A DNA stretch of 64,000 bases from Anaerosalibacter massiliensis (GCA_000751555.1 CCEZ01000043.1:186001-250000), one strand, 5' to 3'; positions 43,387-53,129 are shown, counted from the first letter of the stretch. Translations and numbers: made by a program. The notes: generated from the sequence alone by a model not told the origin.

Positions 43387-45051
43387 TTGTCTAGAAAACC
43401 TTATAAATTAAAAATTATACCTTTAGGTGGCCTAGGTGAAATAGGAAAAAATATTACCGTAATAGAATATAGAAATGACATAATTGTTATAGATTGTGGT
43501 GTTATTTTTCCTGAAGATGAAATGTTGGGTATAGATGTAGTTATACCTGATATAAGTTATTTGTTAAAAAACAAAGAAAGGGTTAAAGCTATAGTTTTAA
43601 CTCATGGTCATGAAGACCATATTGGAGCATTGCCTTATGTTCTAAAAAAGATAAATGCACCTGTTTACGGAACTAAACTAACATTAGGATTAGTGGAAAA
43701 TAAACTGAAAGAACATAAGATGAAGAATGTTAAATTAAATAAACTAGAAGCGGGAGATTCTATAGAAATTGGCTGTTTTAAAATAGAGCTTATTAAAACT
43801 AATCATAGTATTCCAGATTCTGTTGCATTAGCTATACACACACCTGTTGGAATAATAGTTCACACAGGAGATTTTAAAATTGACTATACTCCTATAAACG
43901 ATGAAGCTATAGATCTTCATAAATTTGCTGAATTAGGTAAAAAAGGAGTATTAGCATTATTAGCAGATAGTACTAATGTAGAAAGACCAGGATATACTAT
44001 GTCCGAAAGTACGGTAGGTGAAACTTTTAATGATATTTTTGCAATGGCAGAACATAGAATTGTAGTTGCAACCTTTGCATCAAATGTATACCGTATACAA
44101 CAAATAATAGATTCAGCAGTTCTTTTTAATAGAAAAGTTGTGGTATCTGGAAGAAGTATGGTAAATGTAATTGGAGTTGCTACAGAGTTAGGATATTTAA
44201 ATATTCCTGATGGAACGTTGATAGATATAAATGATATGGATAAATATCCGTATGATAAAATTGTGGTTGTTACTACAGGTAGTCAAGGTGAACCAATGTC
44301 TGCATTGGCTAGGATGGCATATTCTGAGCATAGAAAAATACAGTTAGTACCAGGAGATTTAGTAGTTATATCTGCATCTCCTATACCAGGAAATGAAAAA
44401 ACTGTTTCAAGAGTTATAGATCAATTAATGGAAAAAGGTGCAAATGTTATTTATGAATCTTTGGCAGATGTTCATGTATCTGGTCATGCATGTGAAGAGG
44501 AACTTAAACTCATTCATGCATTAGTAAAGCCTAAGTACTTTATACCAGTTCATGGAGAATATAGGCATTTAAGAAGACATTCTAAATTAGCAGAAAATTT
44601 AGGAATGCCAAAAGAAAATATTTTTATAGCTGAAAATGGCTCTACAATAGAATTTACTAGAAACTCATGTTCCTTTGGGCCTAAAGTAACTGCAGGAAAT
44701 ATTTTAGTAGATGGTCTAGGTATAGGAGATGTAGGTAATATTGTTTTAAGAGATAGAAAACATTTGTCAGAAGATGGTCTAATTGTAGTAGTTGTTACTA
44801 TAAGTAAGGAAGATGGAAAGGTTATGGCAGGCCCTGATATTATATCAAGAGGGTTTGTATATGTAAGAGAATCTGAAGATTTAATGGAAGAGTCAAGAAA
44901 TGTTGTTAGAAAAGTATTGAAAGAATGTGAAAAAAACCATATAACTGATTGGGCTACATTAAAGTCTAGTATCCGTGATGCGTTAAGAGGATTTTTATAT
45001 GAGAAAATCAAGAGAAATCCAATGATATTGCCTATTATTATGGAAGTTTAA
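43387..45051 (+). CDS. rnj: Ribonuclease J
   Basis: A 554-aa metallo-beta-lactamase/beta-CASP nuclease. The zinc motif HGHEDH is at residues 73-78; further ligands in TNHSIPDS, HTGDFKID and VHGEYRHL. It has 5'-to-3' exo- and endonuclease activity in mRNA decay and rRNA maturation. Start TTG with AAGGAG upstream. Only one RNase J is seen here; whether it is J1 or J2 cannot be decided. Confidence 0.95.
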   Translation: MSRKPYKLKIIPLGGLGEIGKNITVIEYRNDIIVIDCGVIFPEDEMLGIDVVIPDISYLLKNKERVKAIVLTHGHEDHIGALPYVLKKINAPVYGTKLTLGLVENKLKEHKMKNVKLNKLEAGDSIEIGCFKIELIKTNHSIPDSVALAIHTPVGIIVHTGDFKIDYTPINDEAIDLHKFAELGKKGVLALLADSTNVERPGYTMSESTVGETFNDIFAMAEHRIVVATFASNVYRIQQIIDSAVLFNRKVVVSGRSMVNVIGVATELGYLNIPDGTLIDINDMDKYPYDKIVVVTTGSQGEPMSALARMAYSEHRKIQLVPGDLVVISASPIPGNEKTVSRVIDQLMEKGANVIYESLADVHVSGHACEEELKLIHALVKPKYFIPVHGEYRHLRRHSKLAENLGMPKENIFIAENGSTIEFTRNSCSFGPKVTAGNILVDGLGIGDVGNIVLRDRKHLSEDGLIVVVVTISKEDGKVMAGPDIISRGFVYVRESEDLMEESRNVVRKVLKECEKNHITDWATLKSSIRDALRGFLYEKIKRNPMILPIIMEV

Positions 45052-45077
45052 AGTCGTAGATTTTCTACGACTTTCCT
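45049..45077 (+). terminator. Terminator after rnj
   Basis: AAAGTCGTAGA/TCTACGACTTT stem with a short loop, starting at the stop codon. Confidence 0.8.
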
Positions 45078-45157
45078 CATATTATATAGCTTGTTTTATA
45101 ATTATGTAGTATAATGTTCTTGATAAAGTATATTTAAATGGATTAAGGAGGTACTTC

Positions 45158-45460
45158 ATGAACTATACAGTACTTGTTTATTTTTTACTACTTGCTTTAG
45201 GAGCTATTATTTCACATAAAGGCTTGATAAGTGATAATTTTAGCAAAAAACTTGGTCCTATTCAAAACTTTTGCCTATTATTCTTGCTTTTTACAATGGG
45301 TGTAAGGATTGGGTTGGACAAGAAAGTGATTTCCTCATTTTTTCAAATAGGTGCTAAAGCAACAGTTCTAGCTGTATTTTCTATATTATTTAGTATTATT
45401 CTTGTTAGATTAGTAAGAAATATGGTTCTTAGAGATGAGGGGGAGGTAAATGAGCCTTAG
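45158..45460 (+). CDS. LysO-type transporter, N-terminal half (DUF340)
   Basis: A 100-aa membrane protein with three hydrophobic segments and GVRIGLDKKVI, matching the first part of LysO/YbjE lysine exporters. The second half is encoded separately at 45450 and overlaps by 11 bp. The strong AAGGAGG site indicates a real gene. Together they should form one exporter for lysine or a related basic amino acid. Confidence 0.82.
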   Translation: MNYTVLVYFLLLALGAIISHKGLISDNFSKKLGPIQNFCLLFLLFTMGVRIGLDKKVISSFFQIGAKATVLAVFSILFSIILVRLVRNMVLRDEGEVNEP

Positions 45461-46043
45461 TATTATTTTAGCAGTTGTATTAGGAATTGGAGTAGGATAT
45501 TTTTTAATTCCCGATTGTTTTTTTTCTTATACTGGTATTATTACAGACATAGGACTTTGTTTACTTTTATTTTTTGCAGGAATGGATATTGGAAAACAAA
45601 AAGGCGTATTTAAAGATCTTAAAAAAATGGGATTTAGGATACTTCTTGTACCTCTAATGATTATTATAGGAAGTATATTTGGTAGTATTGTAGGAGGATT
45701 TTTATTAAAAATGCCTATTAATGAATCAGGAGCTGTAGGCGCAGGTTTAGGATGGTATACACTATCTTCAGTGATGCTTACTAATTATTCTACAGAATTA
45801 AGTGCCATAGCATTTTTGACTAATGTAGTTAGGGAGATTATTGCTCTTATAGTTGTGCCACTAATAGCTAGATACATTGGATATTTAGAATGCATTGCTC
45901 CTTGCGGTGCAACTGCTATGGATACAGCATTACCTGTTGTTTCACGTTCAACTAATTCACAAACTACTATAATTTCATTTGTTTCTGGTGTAATACTTAG
46001 TTTGGTTGTACCTATTTTAGTTTCTATAATGATAAAGATATGA
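45450..46043 (+). CDS. LysO-type transporter, C-terminal half
   Basis: A 197-aa membrane protein matching the rest of LysO: GLCLLLFFAGMDIG, a motif GAGLGWYTLSSVML and AFLTNVVREIIALIVVPLIAR. ATG 45450 follows GGGGGAGG inside the upstream gene, so coupled translation is likely. Split LysO genes are common in Gram-positive bacteria, so this is not a frameshift. Confidence 0.85.
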   Translation: MSLSIILAVVLGIGVGYFLIPDCFFSYTGIITDIGLCLLLFFAGMDIGKQKGVFKDLKKMGFRILLVPLMIIIGSIFGSIVGGFLLKMPINESGAVGAGLGWYTLSSVMLTNYSTELSAIAFLTNVVREIIALIVVPLIARYIGYLECIAPCGATAMDTALPVVSRSTNSQTTIISFVSGVILSLVVPILVSIMIKI

Positions 46044-46057
46044 TTAGGAGGGATACT

Positions 46058-46399
46058 ATGAATGTATATGATGAAGCTCACAAATTATCCGGAGCTATAA
46101 GAGAATCAGATGAATATAAGAAATATGTTGAAAAACAAAAAAAGGTTTTTTCGGACGATAAGAATAAAGAAATGATTGAGGATTTTAGAAAGAAGGCTCT
46201 TGAAATTCAAATGGAACAATTATCAGGGAAGGAAATAGATAAGGAAAAAATTGAAAGACTACAAAAATTAGAAGACATATTAATGTTGAACCCTAATATA
46301 AAAGATTTTTTCATAGCGGAGATGAATTTTAGTCAATTAATATCAGATATCTATAAGATATTAGACGATGTAATGAAATTGGATCTACCTGAGAAATAG
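46058..46399 (+). CDS. YlbF/YmcA family protein
   Basis: A 113-aa helical protein, MNVYDEAHKLSGAIRESDEY onward, with the Com_YlbF pattern. In Bacillus, YlbF, YmcA and YaaT form the Y-complex that affects RNase Y and development. ATG 46058 follows AGGAGGG; the ATG at 46040 belongs to the preceding stop region. It is 2 bp from the next frame. Confidence 0.85.
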   Translation: MNVYDEAHKLSGAIRESDEYKKYVEKQKKVFSDDKNKEMIEDFRKKALEIQMEQLSGKEIDKEKIERLQKLEDILMLNPNIKDFFIAEMNFSQLISDIYKILDDVMKLDLPEK

Positions 46400-46413
46400 A
46401 TATGGAGGAAAAT

Positions 46414-46887
46414 ATGGATACTAAATATATAACTAAAGCTGGACTTATTTCTGCAATATATGTAGTTTTAGTAGCCATTCAAATGCCTATTGGTCAATTA
46501 GCTTTTGGTCCTATTCAACTAAGAATTGCAGAAGGTTTAACTTTGTTACCTTTAGTAGAGCCAGCTGCAGTGCCAGGAGTTTTTATGGGATGTTTAATTT
46601 CAAATATAATACTCGTTTCTTTTTCTGGGTTTGGACTAATAGATGTAGTAGGAGGTAGTTTAGTTACTCTTATAGCAGCTTATTTGACTAGCAAAACAAC
46701 TAGTAAAAAACTAGCCATACTTCCGCCTGTTATATTAAATGGATTCTTAGTTTCCATCTGGGTTTCATACTTTACAAAAATACCTTACTGGTACACAGTA
46801 TTAGGAATTTCTTTAGGAGAATTAATATCTGTAGTAGTTTTTGGGAATATTATACTTATAATATATAAAAATATATTTAAAAATTGA
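46414..46887 (+). CDS. QueT family transporter
   Basis: A 157-aa membrane protein with five or six hydrophobic segments and the family motif FGPIQLRIAEGLTLLPL. QueT proteins take up queuosine precursors (preQ0/preQ1) using an ECF module. No preQ1 riboswitch is present directly upstream because ylbF is adjacent. ATG 46414 follows GGAGG; ATG 46402 overlaps it. Confidence 0.85.
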   Translation: MDTKYITKAGLISAIYVVLVAIQMPIGQLAFGPIQLRIAEGLTLLPLVEPAAVPGVFMGCLISNIILVSFSGFGLIDVVGGSLVTLIAAYLTSKTTSKKLAILPPVILNGFLVSIWVSYFTKIPYWYTVLGISLGELISVVVFGNIILIIYKNIFKN

Positions 46888-46975
46888 TATAGATAATTCT
46901 TTTATACATCCTTGTAAAAAAGAGATAATACTTGTATAATAAAATAAGTAAATATGGTTTAAAGGTGGAGATTTT

Positions 46976-48028
46976 GTGACAGAATCTTTAAGAAATAAAA
47001 AGTGGAAAAAAAGTTTTAATAAAATTCTTATCTTTTGTTCCATTATAATAGTTGTAAGTACGATTATGATGAAAGTTTATTATGATAAGGCTTTAAATCC
47101 AGTATCTCCTAATGATCCAAAAGAAAAAACTATAGAAATTTCTTCTGGAAGTTCTACATCTAGAATTGCAGATATTTTAAAAGAAAATGGGCTAATCAGG
47201 AGTAAATTAGTATTTAAGTATAAAGTTAGAAAAGAAAAGCTAGATGGAAAATTAAAGTCTGGCAATTATTCTTTAAATACAGGAATGGGAGTTAAAGAAA
47301 TTTTAGTAAGCCTTTCTTCTGGAGGTAGAGATGGAGATATTATCAAATTTACGATACCAGAAGGTTTTGAATTAAAACAGATTGCTTATAGACTAGACGA
47401 ATTGGGACTTGCTGATGAGAAAAAATTTTTAGAGCTGTGTCAAGATGTAAATAGATTTTCTAATAAGTATAGTTTTTTAAAGAAAATACCTAAAGGTTAT
47501 AATTTAGAGGGATACTTATTTCCTGATACTTATGAAATATATATAAATGCAAGTGAGGAAGAAATTATTGAGAGAATGCTTTCAAGATTTGAACAATTTT
47601 ATGAAACAGATTTTAAAAAGAAGGTTGAAAAATCTGATTTAGATTTAAATGAAATAGTAACATTAGCTTCAATGATAGAAAAAGAAGCTAGAGTTGATAA
47701 GGAACGTTCAACTATTGCAGGAGTATTTTACAATAGATTAGAAATTAATATGCTTCTTCAAGTGGATGCTACAGTACAATATGCCTTAGGAGAAAGGAAA
47801 GAACGCTTATTATATAAAGATTTAAAGGTTGATTCACCTTATAATACTTATATTCACAAAGGTTTACCTCCATCTCCTATTGCATCACCAGGTGAGAAGT
47901 CTCTAATAGCTGCTGTGAATCCTTCAGATGTAGATTATCTATATTATGTATTAAAAAAAGATGGTAGTGGTGAACATATTTTTACTAAGACTTATGAAGA
48001 ACATTTGAAGGCTCAGTCAGAAAAATAA
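46976..48028 (+). CDS. mltG: Endolytic murein transglycosylase MltG (YceG-like)
   Basis: A 350-aa protein with one N-terminal membrane anchor (about 18-36), then the YceG domain: KIPKGYNLEGYLFPDTYEI, ASMIEKEARVDKERSTIAGVFYNRL and TYIHKGLPPSPIASPG. It cuts nascent glycan strands and sets their length. Start GTG with AAAGGTGGAG. A hairpin follows. Confidence 0.94.
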   Translation: MTESLRNKKWKKSFNKILIFCSIIIVVSTIMMKVYYDKALNPVSPNDPKEKTIEISSGSSTSRIADILKENGLIRSKLVFKYKVRKEKLDGKLKSGNYSLNTGMGVKEILVSLSSGGRDGDIIKFTIPEGFELKQIAYRLDELGLADEKKFLELCQDVNRFSNKYSFLKKIPKGYNLEGYLFPDTYEIYINASEEEIIERMLSRFEQFYETDFKKKVEKSDLDLNEIVTLASMIEKEARVDKERSTIAGVFYNRLEINMLLQVDATVQYALGERKERLLYKDLKVDSPYNTYIHKGLPPSPIASPGEKSLIAAVNPSDVDYLYYVLKKDGSGEHIFTKTYEEHLKAQSEK

Positions 48029-48050
48029 AATTTATATAAAATATTTATAT

Positions 48051-48086
48051 AATACGTGGATGGCTAATTACCACGTATTACTTTTG
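48051..48086 (+). terminator. Hairpin after mltG
   Basis: AATACGTGG/CCACGTATT stem, 11-base loop, then ACTTTTG. Weak to moderate terminator. Confidence 0.6.
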
Positions 48087-48106
48087 TAAAAGAGGAAGTG
48101 TTATAT

Positions 48107-48766
48107 TTGGTAGATATAAATTATGATTATATAGAAGAATATATTAGAGGTATTTTACAAGAGGATTCAGATAAATTAAAGGAAATAAAAGATTATGGGA
48201 ATAGTAATCATATACCTATTGTATGTCCTGAAGTAGGACAATTTATTAAAGTGCTATTAAAGATAAGTGATGCAAAAAATATTTTAGAAGTAGGTACTGC
48301 TATTGGATATTCTTCTTTAATTATGGCTGAAGCAACTAGTTCTGATACCAAAATAACTACCATAGAGAAAAAGGAAGATATGTTTAAAATTGCAAAAAAA
48401 AATATAAATCAAAGTAAATACAGGGAAAGAATTAGGATTATAGAAGGAGATGCAAGAGAAATTATATCAGAACTAGAGCAAAAATATGATTTCATATTTT
48501 TAGATGCAGCTAAGGGTCATTATTTAGATTTTTTTAATGAATGTAGTAGAGTGTTAAGAAAAGGTGGAGTAATATTATCTGATAATGTTTTATATAAAGG
48601 AATGGTAGCTAGTGATGAATTAGTTGTTAAAAGAAAAAAGACAATTGTAAAAAGAATGAGAAATTATTTGGAATATATTTCAAATTTGGATGGTTATATA
48701 ACTAGTGTTCTCCCATTAGGAGATGGTGTATCTATAACATATAAAGAGGAGGGAGATAATGAATAA
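48107..48766 (+). CDS. SAM-dependent O-methyltransferase, TrmR-like (YrrM)
   Basis: A 219-aa class I methyltransferase with NILEVGTAIGYSSLIMAE as the SAM loop, DFIFLDAAKGHY and GGVILSDNVLYKG. In Bacillus the orthologue TrmR methylates 5-hydroxyuridine at the tRNA wobble base; the U32 partner gene follows here as in yrrM-yrrN-yrrO. TTG 48107 chosen for spacing to AGAGGAAG; overlaps the next gene by 8 bp. Confidence 0.88.
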   Translation: MVDINYDYIEEYIRGILQEDSDKLKEIKDYGNSNHIPIVCPEVGQFIKVLLKISDAKNILEVGTAIGYSSLIMAEATSSDTKITTIEKKEDMFKIAKKNINQSKYRERIRIIEGDAREIISELEQKYDFIFLDAAKGHYLDFFNECSRVLRKGGVILSDNVLYKGMVASDELVVKRKKTIVKRMRNYLEYISNLDGYITSVLPLGDGVSITYKEEGDNE

Positions 48767-49988
48767 ACCAGAGTTATTGGCACCTGCTGGAGATCTAGAA
48801 AAGTTAAAAATGGCTATAGTTTATGGTGCAGATGCAGTTTATTTAGGTGGAGAAGAGTTTGGACTTAGAAAAGCTTCCAAGAATTTCACATTAGAAGATA
48901 TAGAAGAAGGTATAAGATTTGCTCATAAGAGAAATAAAAAAGTTTATGTTACTTTAAATATAATTCCACATAATGAAGATTTAATAGGTCTCGATGAATA
49001 TGTATCGGAGCTTGAGAAAATAGGTGTAGATGGTGTAATAGTAGCAGATCCTGGAGTTTTTTCTGTAATAAGAAGGGTAGCTCCTAATATGCCTATACAT
49101 TTGAGTACTCAAGCTAGTGCTACAAATTATGAAACTATTAGATTCTGGTATGATCTAGGGATAAGAAGAATAGTAGTAGCAAGAGAATTATCCTTGGATG
49201 AAATTAAAGAGATAAAGAAAAAATTGCCTAAGGATTTAGAGATAGAAGCTTTTGTTCATGGTGCTATGTGTATATCTTATTCTGGTAGATGTTTACTTAG
49301 CAACTATATGGCAGGTAGAGATGCAAATAGAGGAGAATGTGCTCATCCTTGTAGATGGAAATATAATTTAGTAGAAGAAAAAAGACCAGGAGAATATTTT
49401 CCAATATATGAAGATGAAAAAGGGACTTTTATATTTAATTCTAAGGACTTATGTATGATAAAGTATATACCAGAGTTAATTGAGGCTGGAATATGTAGTT
49501 TTAAGATAGAAGGAAGAGTAAAAAGTCAATATTATGTAGCTACAGTGATAAGAGCTTATAGAAAAGCTATAGATGAATTTTTCAGATATAAAAAGAACTA
49601 TGTATACAAAGAAGAATGGCTTGAAGAAATTAAAAAGGCTAGTTATAGAGATTTTACTACAGGGTTTTACTTTAAAAAACCTACAGGTGATGATCAGATT
49701 TATGAGAATAGCTCCTATATAAGGAAATATGATTTTGTAGGATTGGTTTTAGATTATGATAAGAAAACAAAATTGGCAACTGTGGAGCAAAGAAATAGAA
49801 TATTTGTAGGGGATGAAATAGAAATTTTCGGTCCTAATAAAGAATTCTTTACTCAAAATATTGAAGAAATGTGGAATGAAAATGGTGAAAAAATAGAGGT
49901 AGCGCCCCATCCTCAGCAAATTATAAAGATGAAGATGAAAGAGCCTGTTGAAGAGTGGGATATTATTAGAAAAGCTAGAAAGGATTGA
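48759..49988 (+). CDS. Peptidase U32 family protein (TrhP/YrrO-like)
   Basis: A 409-aa protein, MNKPELLAPAGDLEKLKMAI onward, with the U32 signature around GECAHPCRWKY. In tRNA modification these proteins (TrhP/YrrNO) hydroxylate U34 to ho5U, supplying the substrate for the methyltransferase upstream. Overlap with that gene supports a joint role. AGGGAG ribosome site. Confidence 0.9.
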   Translation: MNKPELLAPAGDLEKLKMAIVYGADAVYLGGEEFGLRKASKNFTLEDIEEGIRFAHKRNKKVYVTLNIIPHNEDLIGLDEYVSELEKIGVDGVIVADPGVFSVIRRVAPNMPIHLSTQASATNYETIRFWYDLGIRRIVVARELSLDEIKEIKKKLPKDLEIEAFVHGAMCISYSGRCLLSNYMAGRDANRGECAHPCRWKYNLVEEKRPGEYFPIYEDEKGTFIFNSKDLCMIKYIPELIEAGICSFKIEGRVKSQYYVATVIRAYRKAIDEFFRYKKNYVYKEEWLEEIKKASYRDFTTGFYFKKPTGDDQIYENSSYIRKYDFVGLVLDYDKKTKLATVEQRNRIFVGDEIEIFGPNKEFFTQNIEEMWNENGEKIEVAPHPQQIIKMKMKEPVEEWDIIRKARKD

Positions 49989-49993
49989 TTTAA

Positions 49994-50617
49994 TTGAAAA
50001 GATCTATACTTATAGGAATTACTGGAGGTACTGGTTCGGGTAAGAGTACTGTGGCTAAGGAAATTTATAAGTCTATTGAAGAAACAAATGTAGTAGTTAT
50101 TGAACAAGATTCCTATTATAAAAGCCAAAGTAATTTAACTTTTGAGGAAAGAAAAAATACTAATTATGATCATCCTTTTGCTTTTGATAATAACTTACTA
50201 ATTGAACATTTAAATAAACTATTAAAGGGACTGCCTATAGAAAAGCCTATTTATGATTTTGAAAAACATAATAGAAAAAAAGAAACAATAAAAGTATGGC
50301 CAAAAGAGATAATTATTTTAGAAGGACTTTTAATTTTAGATGATGAAAAAATTAGAGATTTGTTAGATATTAAAATTTTTGTAGATACTGATTCGGATGT
50401 AAGGGTTATAAGACGTATAAATAGGGATATTAAAGAAAGAGGTAGAAGTTTAGATTCAGTAATAGAACAGTATATGAAAACAGTTAGACCAGCTCATATG
50501 CAGTTTGTAGAGCCAAGTAAAAAGTATGCCGATATTATTATTCCGGAAGGTGGATATAATAAGGTGGCAATTGATATAATGGTTACAAAAATTAAATCAA
50601 TTATAGATGATAAATAA
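49994..50617 (+). CDS. udk: Uridine kinase
   Basis: A 207-aa P-loop kinase with [11 protein letters not shown] near residues 9-19, [23 protein letters not shown] and RDIKERGRS. It phosphorylates uridine/cytidine with ATP or GTP in pyrimidine salvage. Start TTG 49994, 5 bp after the U32 gene. Terminator-like hairpin follows. Confidence 0.93.
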   Translation: MKRSILIGITGGTGSGKSTVAKEIYKSIEETNVVVIEQDSYYKSQSNLTFEERKNTNYDHPFAFDNNLLIEHLNKLLKGLPIEKPIYDFEKHNRKKETIKVWPKEIIILEGLLILDDEKIRDLLDIKIFVDTDSDVRVIRRINRDIKERGRSLDSVIEQYMKTVRPAHMQFVEPSKKYADIIIPEGGYNKVAIDIMVTKIKSIIDDK

Positions 50618-50622
50618 TAAAT

Positions 50623-50677
50623 ACCTCCATTACTAATTGGGAATACTATTATTGATTAAAGTGATGGAGGTTTTTTT
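50623..50677 (+). terminator. Hairpin after udk whose 3' arm contains the next gene's ribosome site
   Basis: ACCTCCATTACT (50623-50634) pairs with AGTGATGGAGGT (50660-50671, one G-T pair) and is followed by seven T that end at the ATG at 50678. GGAGG of the penicillin-binding protein gene lies within the 3' arm. Confidence 0.75.
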
Positions 50678-52321
50678 ATGGGGAAATATAGCAAGGATAT
50701 TATTCAAAATAGAGTTTTAAAATCAGCATTTATTATTTTTTTTATATTTATGCTTTTAATATTTAGGTTATATTGGATTCAAATTATTAAAAATGAAGAA
50801 TATAGATTGGCTGCGTTGAAACAGAGGGGAAAAGAAGTAGAAATATATCCTGCTCGTGGTATTATTTATGATAAAAATTTAATTCCTCTAACAAATAGGG
50901 AAAGAGTGCCTACGCTGTTTTTAATTGGAGATTACTTTTTAAAAGATAAAGAAGCTTTAGACTTTATTATGGATAAGGGTATTGAAACAGATCTTATAAA
51001 TAGAGATATGAATCAATTTAAAGAAATAGAGATTGATGAATTGCTAGATAATGATTCACTGCCAAAAGGTATTTTTTTTACTGAAAAGATAGCAAGATAT
51101 AATAAGGAAAATATTCTATCTCATGTTATTGGTCATACTAAAAAAAGTGAAAATAAAGGAGAGAGTGGAATTGAAAAGACTTTTGATGATGTACTAAAAA
51201 AAGAAAATACAGGTTCTATATATTTTGAAATTGACAATAAAAAAAATCCTATACTTGGAGGAGGCTATTCACTAGTAGAAAACAAAGATATAAATAAGCC
51301 TAGCAATGTACAATTAACAGTAGATTACCATATTCAAAAAATTGTAGAGGAAATAATGGATGAGGAAGGGATAAAGGGTTCCGTTATAGTTTCAGATACA
51401 AATAATGGTGATATTGTCGCTATGGCTAGTCGCCCTAATTTTATTCAAGGAGAAATAGATAATTTTTTTAATAGAGAAAACATGGAATTATATAATAAAG
51501 GAATTCAAGTTTCTTATCCTCCTGGATCTTTATTTAAGGTAGTAGTACTTCTTGCTGCATTAGAGGAAGATCCTAGTCTAATTAGGGAAAATTTTTATTG
51601 TAAAGGTTTTGAGGAGTTAAATGATTTAGTTATTAAATGCAATAAAGAGGAAGGACATGGAGAACTTTCTATAAAAGAAGCTTTTGCTAAATCTTGCAAT
51701 TCTGCTTTTATTCAAATAGGAGAAAGAGTAGGCAGTGATAAAGTAATAGATGCGGCTAAAAAATTAGGATTTGGTGAAAAAATTAATATTGGACTTACAG
51801 AAGAGGTGAAAGGAAATTTACCTAAAGGTGAGGAAACTAAAGGGCCTTCTATTGGTAATATATCCATAGGACAGGGGAGTGTAGAGGTGACTCCGCTTCA
51901 AATAACTAATATGATAATGATAATTGCTAATAAGGGAGTTAAAAAAGATTTATCTATAATTAAAGGAATTGTTACAGATGATGGAAAGATGGTTAAAGAG
52001 TTTAATAAAGAAAAAAATGAAGAAGTAGTATCTGAAGAATCTTGTAAAGTTATAGATGAATATATGGCTGAAGTTATATTAAATGGGACAGCTAGAAGTA
52101 TGAATTTGGAGGATATAGGAGGAGCAGCTGGAAAAACAGGTTCTGCCCAGGCAATATTGAACGGTAAAGATACTATACATGGCTGGTTTTCAGGCTATTT
52201 TCCTAGGGAAAATCCTAAATATGTTATAACAGTTTTTGTAGAAGATGATTCTTCAGGTTCAGCAAGTGCAATACCAATATTTGAAAAAATATCAAGAGAG
52301 ATATGGAATAAAAACAGATAG
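50678..52321 (+). CDS. Peptidoglycan transpeptidase (class B penicillin-binding protein)
   Basis: A 547-aa protein with one N-terminal membrane anchor, a dimerisation domain, and the transpeptidase domain: SLFK with catalytic Ser284 and Lys287, SCN at 339-341, KTGSAQ from Lys486. The length and position next to sigK suggest a sporulation or elongation role, but the family (PBP2/SpoVD/FtsI) does not fix it. No C-terminal PASTA domains are seen. Confidence 0.92.
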   Translation: MGKYSKDIIQNRVLKSAFIIFFIFMLLIFRLYWIQIIKNEEYRLAALKQRGKEVEIYPARGIIYDKNLIPLTNRERVPTLFLIGDYFLKDKEALDFIMDKGIETDLINRDMNQFKEIEIDELLDNDSLPKGIFFTEKIARYNKENILSHVIGHTKKSENKGESGIEKTFDDVLKKENTGSIYFEIDNKKNPILGGGYSLVENKDINKPSNVQLTVDYHIQKIVEEIMDEEGIKGSVIVSDTNNGDIVAMASRPNFIQGEIDNFFNRENMELYNKGIQVSYPPGSLFKVVVLLAALEEDPSLIRENFYCKGFEELNDLVIKCNKEEGHGELSIKEAFAKSCNSAFIQIGERVGSDKVIDAAKKLGFGEKINIGLTEEVKGNLPKGEETKGPSIGNISIGQGSVEVTPLQITNMIMIIANKGVKKDLSIIKGIVTDDGKMVKEFNKEKNEEVVSEESCKVIDEYMAEVILNGTARSMNLEDIGGAAGKTGSAQAILNGKDTIHGWFSGYFPRENPKYVITVFVEDDSSGSASAIPIFEKISREIWNKNR

Positions 52322-52384
52322 GACTGGCACCTTAATTACTCCTACTTCATATACTTTAATATGGGGGAAAGTGGAGGTGCATTT

Positions 52385-53077
52385 ATGATTCCATTGTTTT
52401 CTATAAGAGGGTTGTTTAAACCCTTTTTAATGTTTACTGGATATATTTCAAGCAATAATTCTTTTCCAAAACCTTTAAGTAGGGATGAAGAAGAAAAATA
52501 CTTAAAATTATATGAAGAAGGAAATGAAGAGGCAAGAAACATATTAATAGAAAGAAATTTAAGACTTGTTGCTCATATGGTTAAGAAATATTCAAATACT
52601 GGAAAAGACATAGATGATCTTATTTCCATTGGAACTATAGGACTTATAAAGGCTATATCTACCTACGATAGAAAAAAAGGTACTAGATTAGCAACTTATG
52701 CAGCCAGATGTATAGATAATGAAATATTAATGACTATTAGATCAGATAAAAAGGTTAAATCAGAAGTTTCACTTCAAGAGCCTATTGGAGTAGATAAAGA
52801 GGGTAATGAAATTTCTTTAATAGACATATTAGGAACTGATATTGATGAAGTCATAAATGAAGTGGATTTAAAATTACAGATTAAAAAATTATACAGCAAA
52901 ATGAGTAAGGTTTTAAAAGAAAGAGAAAAGACTATTATTGAATTGAGATATGGATTAGTAGATGGAGGATGTAGAACACAAAGGGAAATAGCTAGTATGT
53001 TAGGTATTTCTAGATCATATGTTTCTAGAATTGAAAAGAGAGCTATAAAAAAATTAAATAAGGCTTTAGATGGTTGA
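52385..53077 (+). CDS. sigK: RNA polymerase sporulation sigma factor SigK
   Basis: A 230-aa complete SigK. Residues 1-20 form a hydrophobic pro-sequence (MIPLFSIRGLFKPFLMFTG), so it needs SpoIVFB cleavage. Regions 2 and 4 are intact (DIDDLISIGTIGLIKAISTYD; IASMLGISRSYVSRIEKRA). No skin element interrupts the gene. ATG 52385 follows GGAGGTG. It drives late mother-cell genes, including coat genes. Confidence 0.96.
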   Translation: MIPLFSIRGLFKPFLMFTGYISSNNSFPKPLSRDEEEKYLKLYEEGNEEARNILIERNLRLVAHMVKKYSNTGKDIDDLISIGTIGLIKAISTYDRKKGTRLATYAARCIDNEILMTIRSDKKVKSEVSLQEPIGVDKEGNEISLIDILGTDIDEVINEVDLKLQIKKLYSKMSKVLKEREKTIIELRYGLVDGGCRTQREIASMLGISRSYVSRIEKRAIKKLNKALDG

Positions 53078-53095
53078 TAAATAAAATAATATAAA

Positions 53096-53127
53096 TAAAA
53101 AATCGGGATTTACCATCCCGATTTTGC
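53096..53127. terminator. Bidirectional terminator between sigK and the YhcN-like gene
   Basis: AATCGGGA/TCCCGATT stem with seven-base loop and A- and T-runs on either side. Confidence 0.88.
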
Positions 53128-53129
53128 TA

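Noticed and set aside
44550-45011. A 153-codon frame on the minus strand inside rnj
   Set aside because: No ribosome site or recognisable protein; it is the antisense of a conserved nuclease gene.
45158-46043. Frameshifted pseudogene of lysO
   Set aside because: The second half has its own strong ribosome site and both halves keep conserved motifs; split forms are known.
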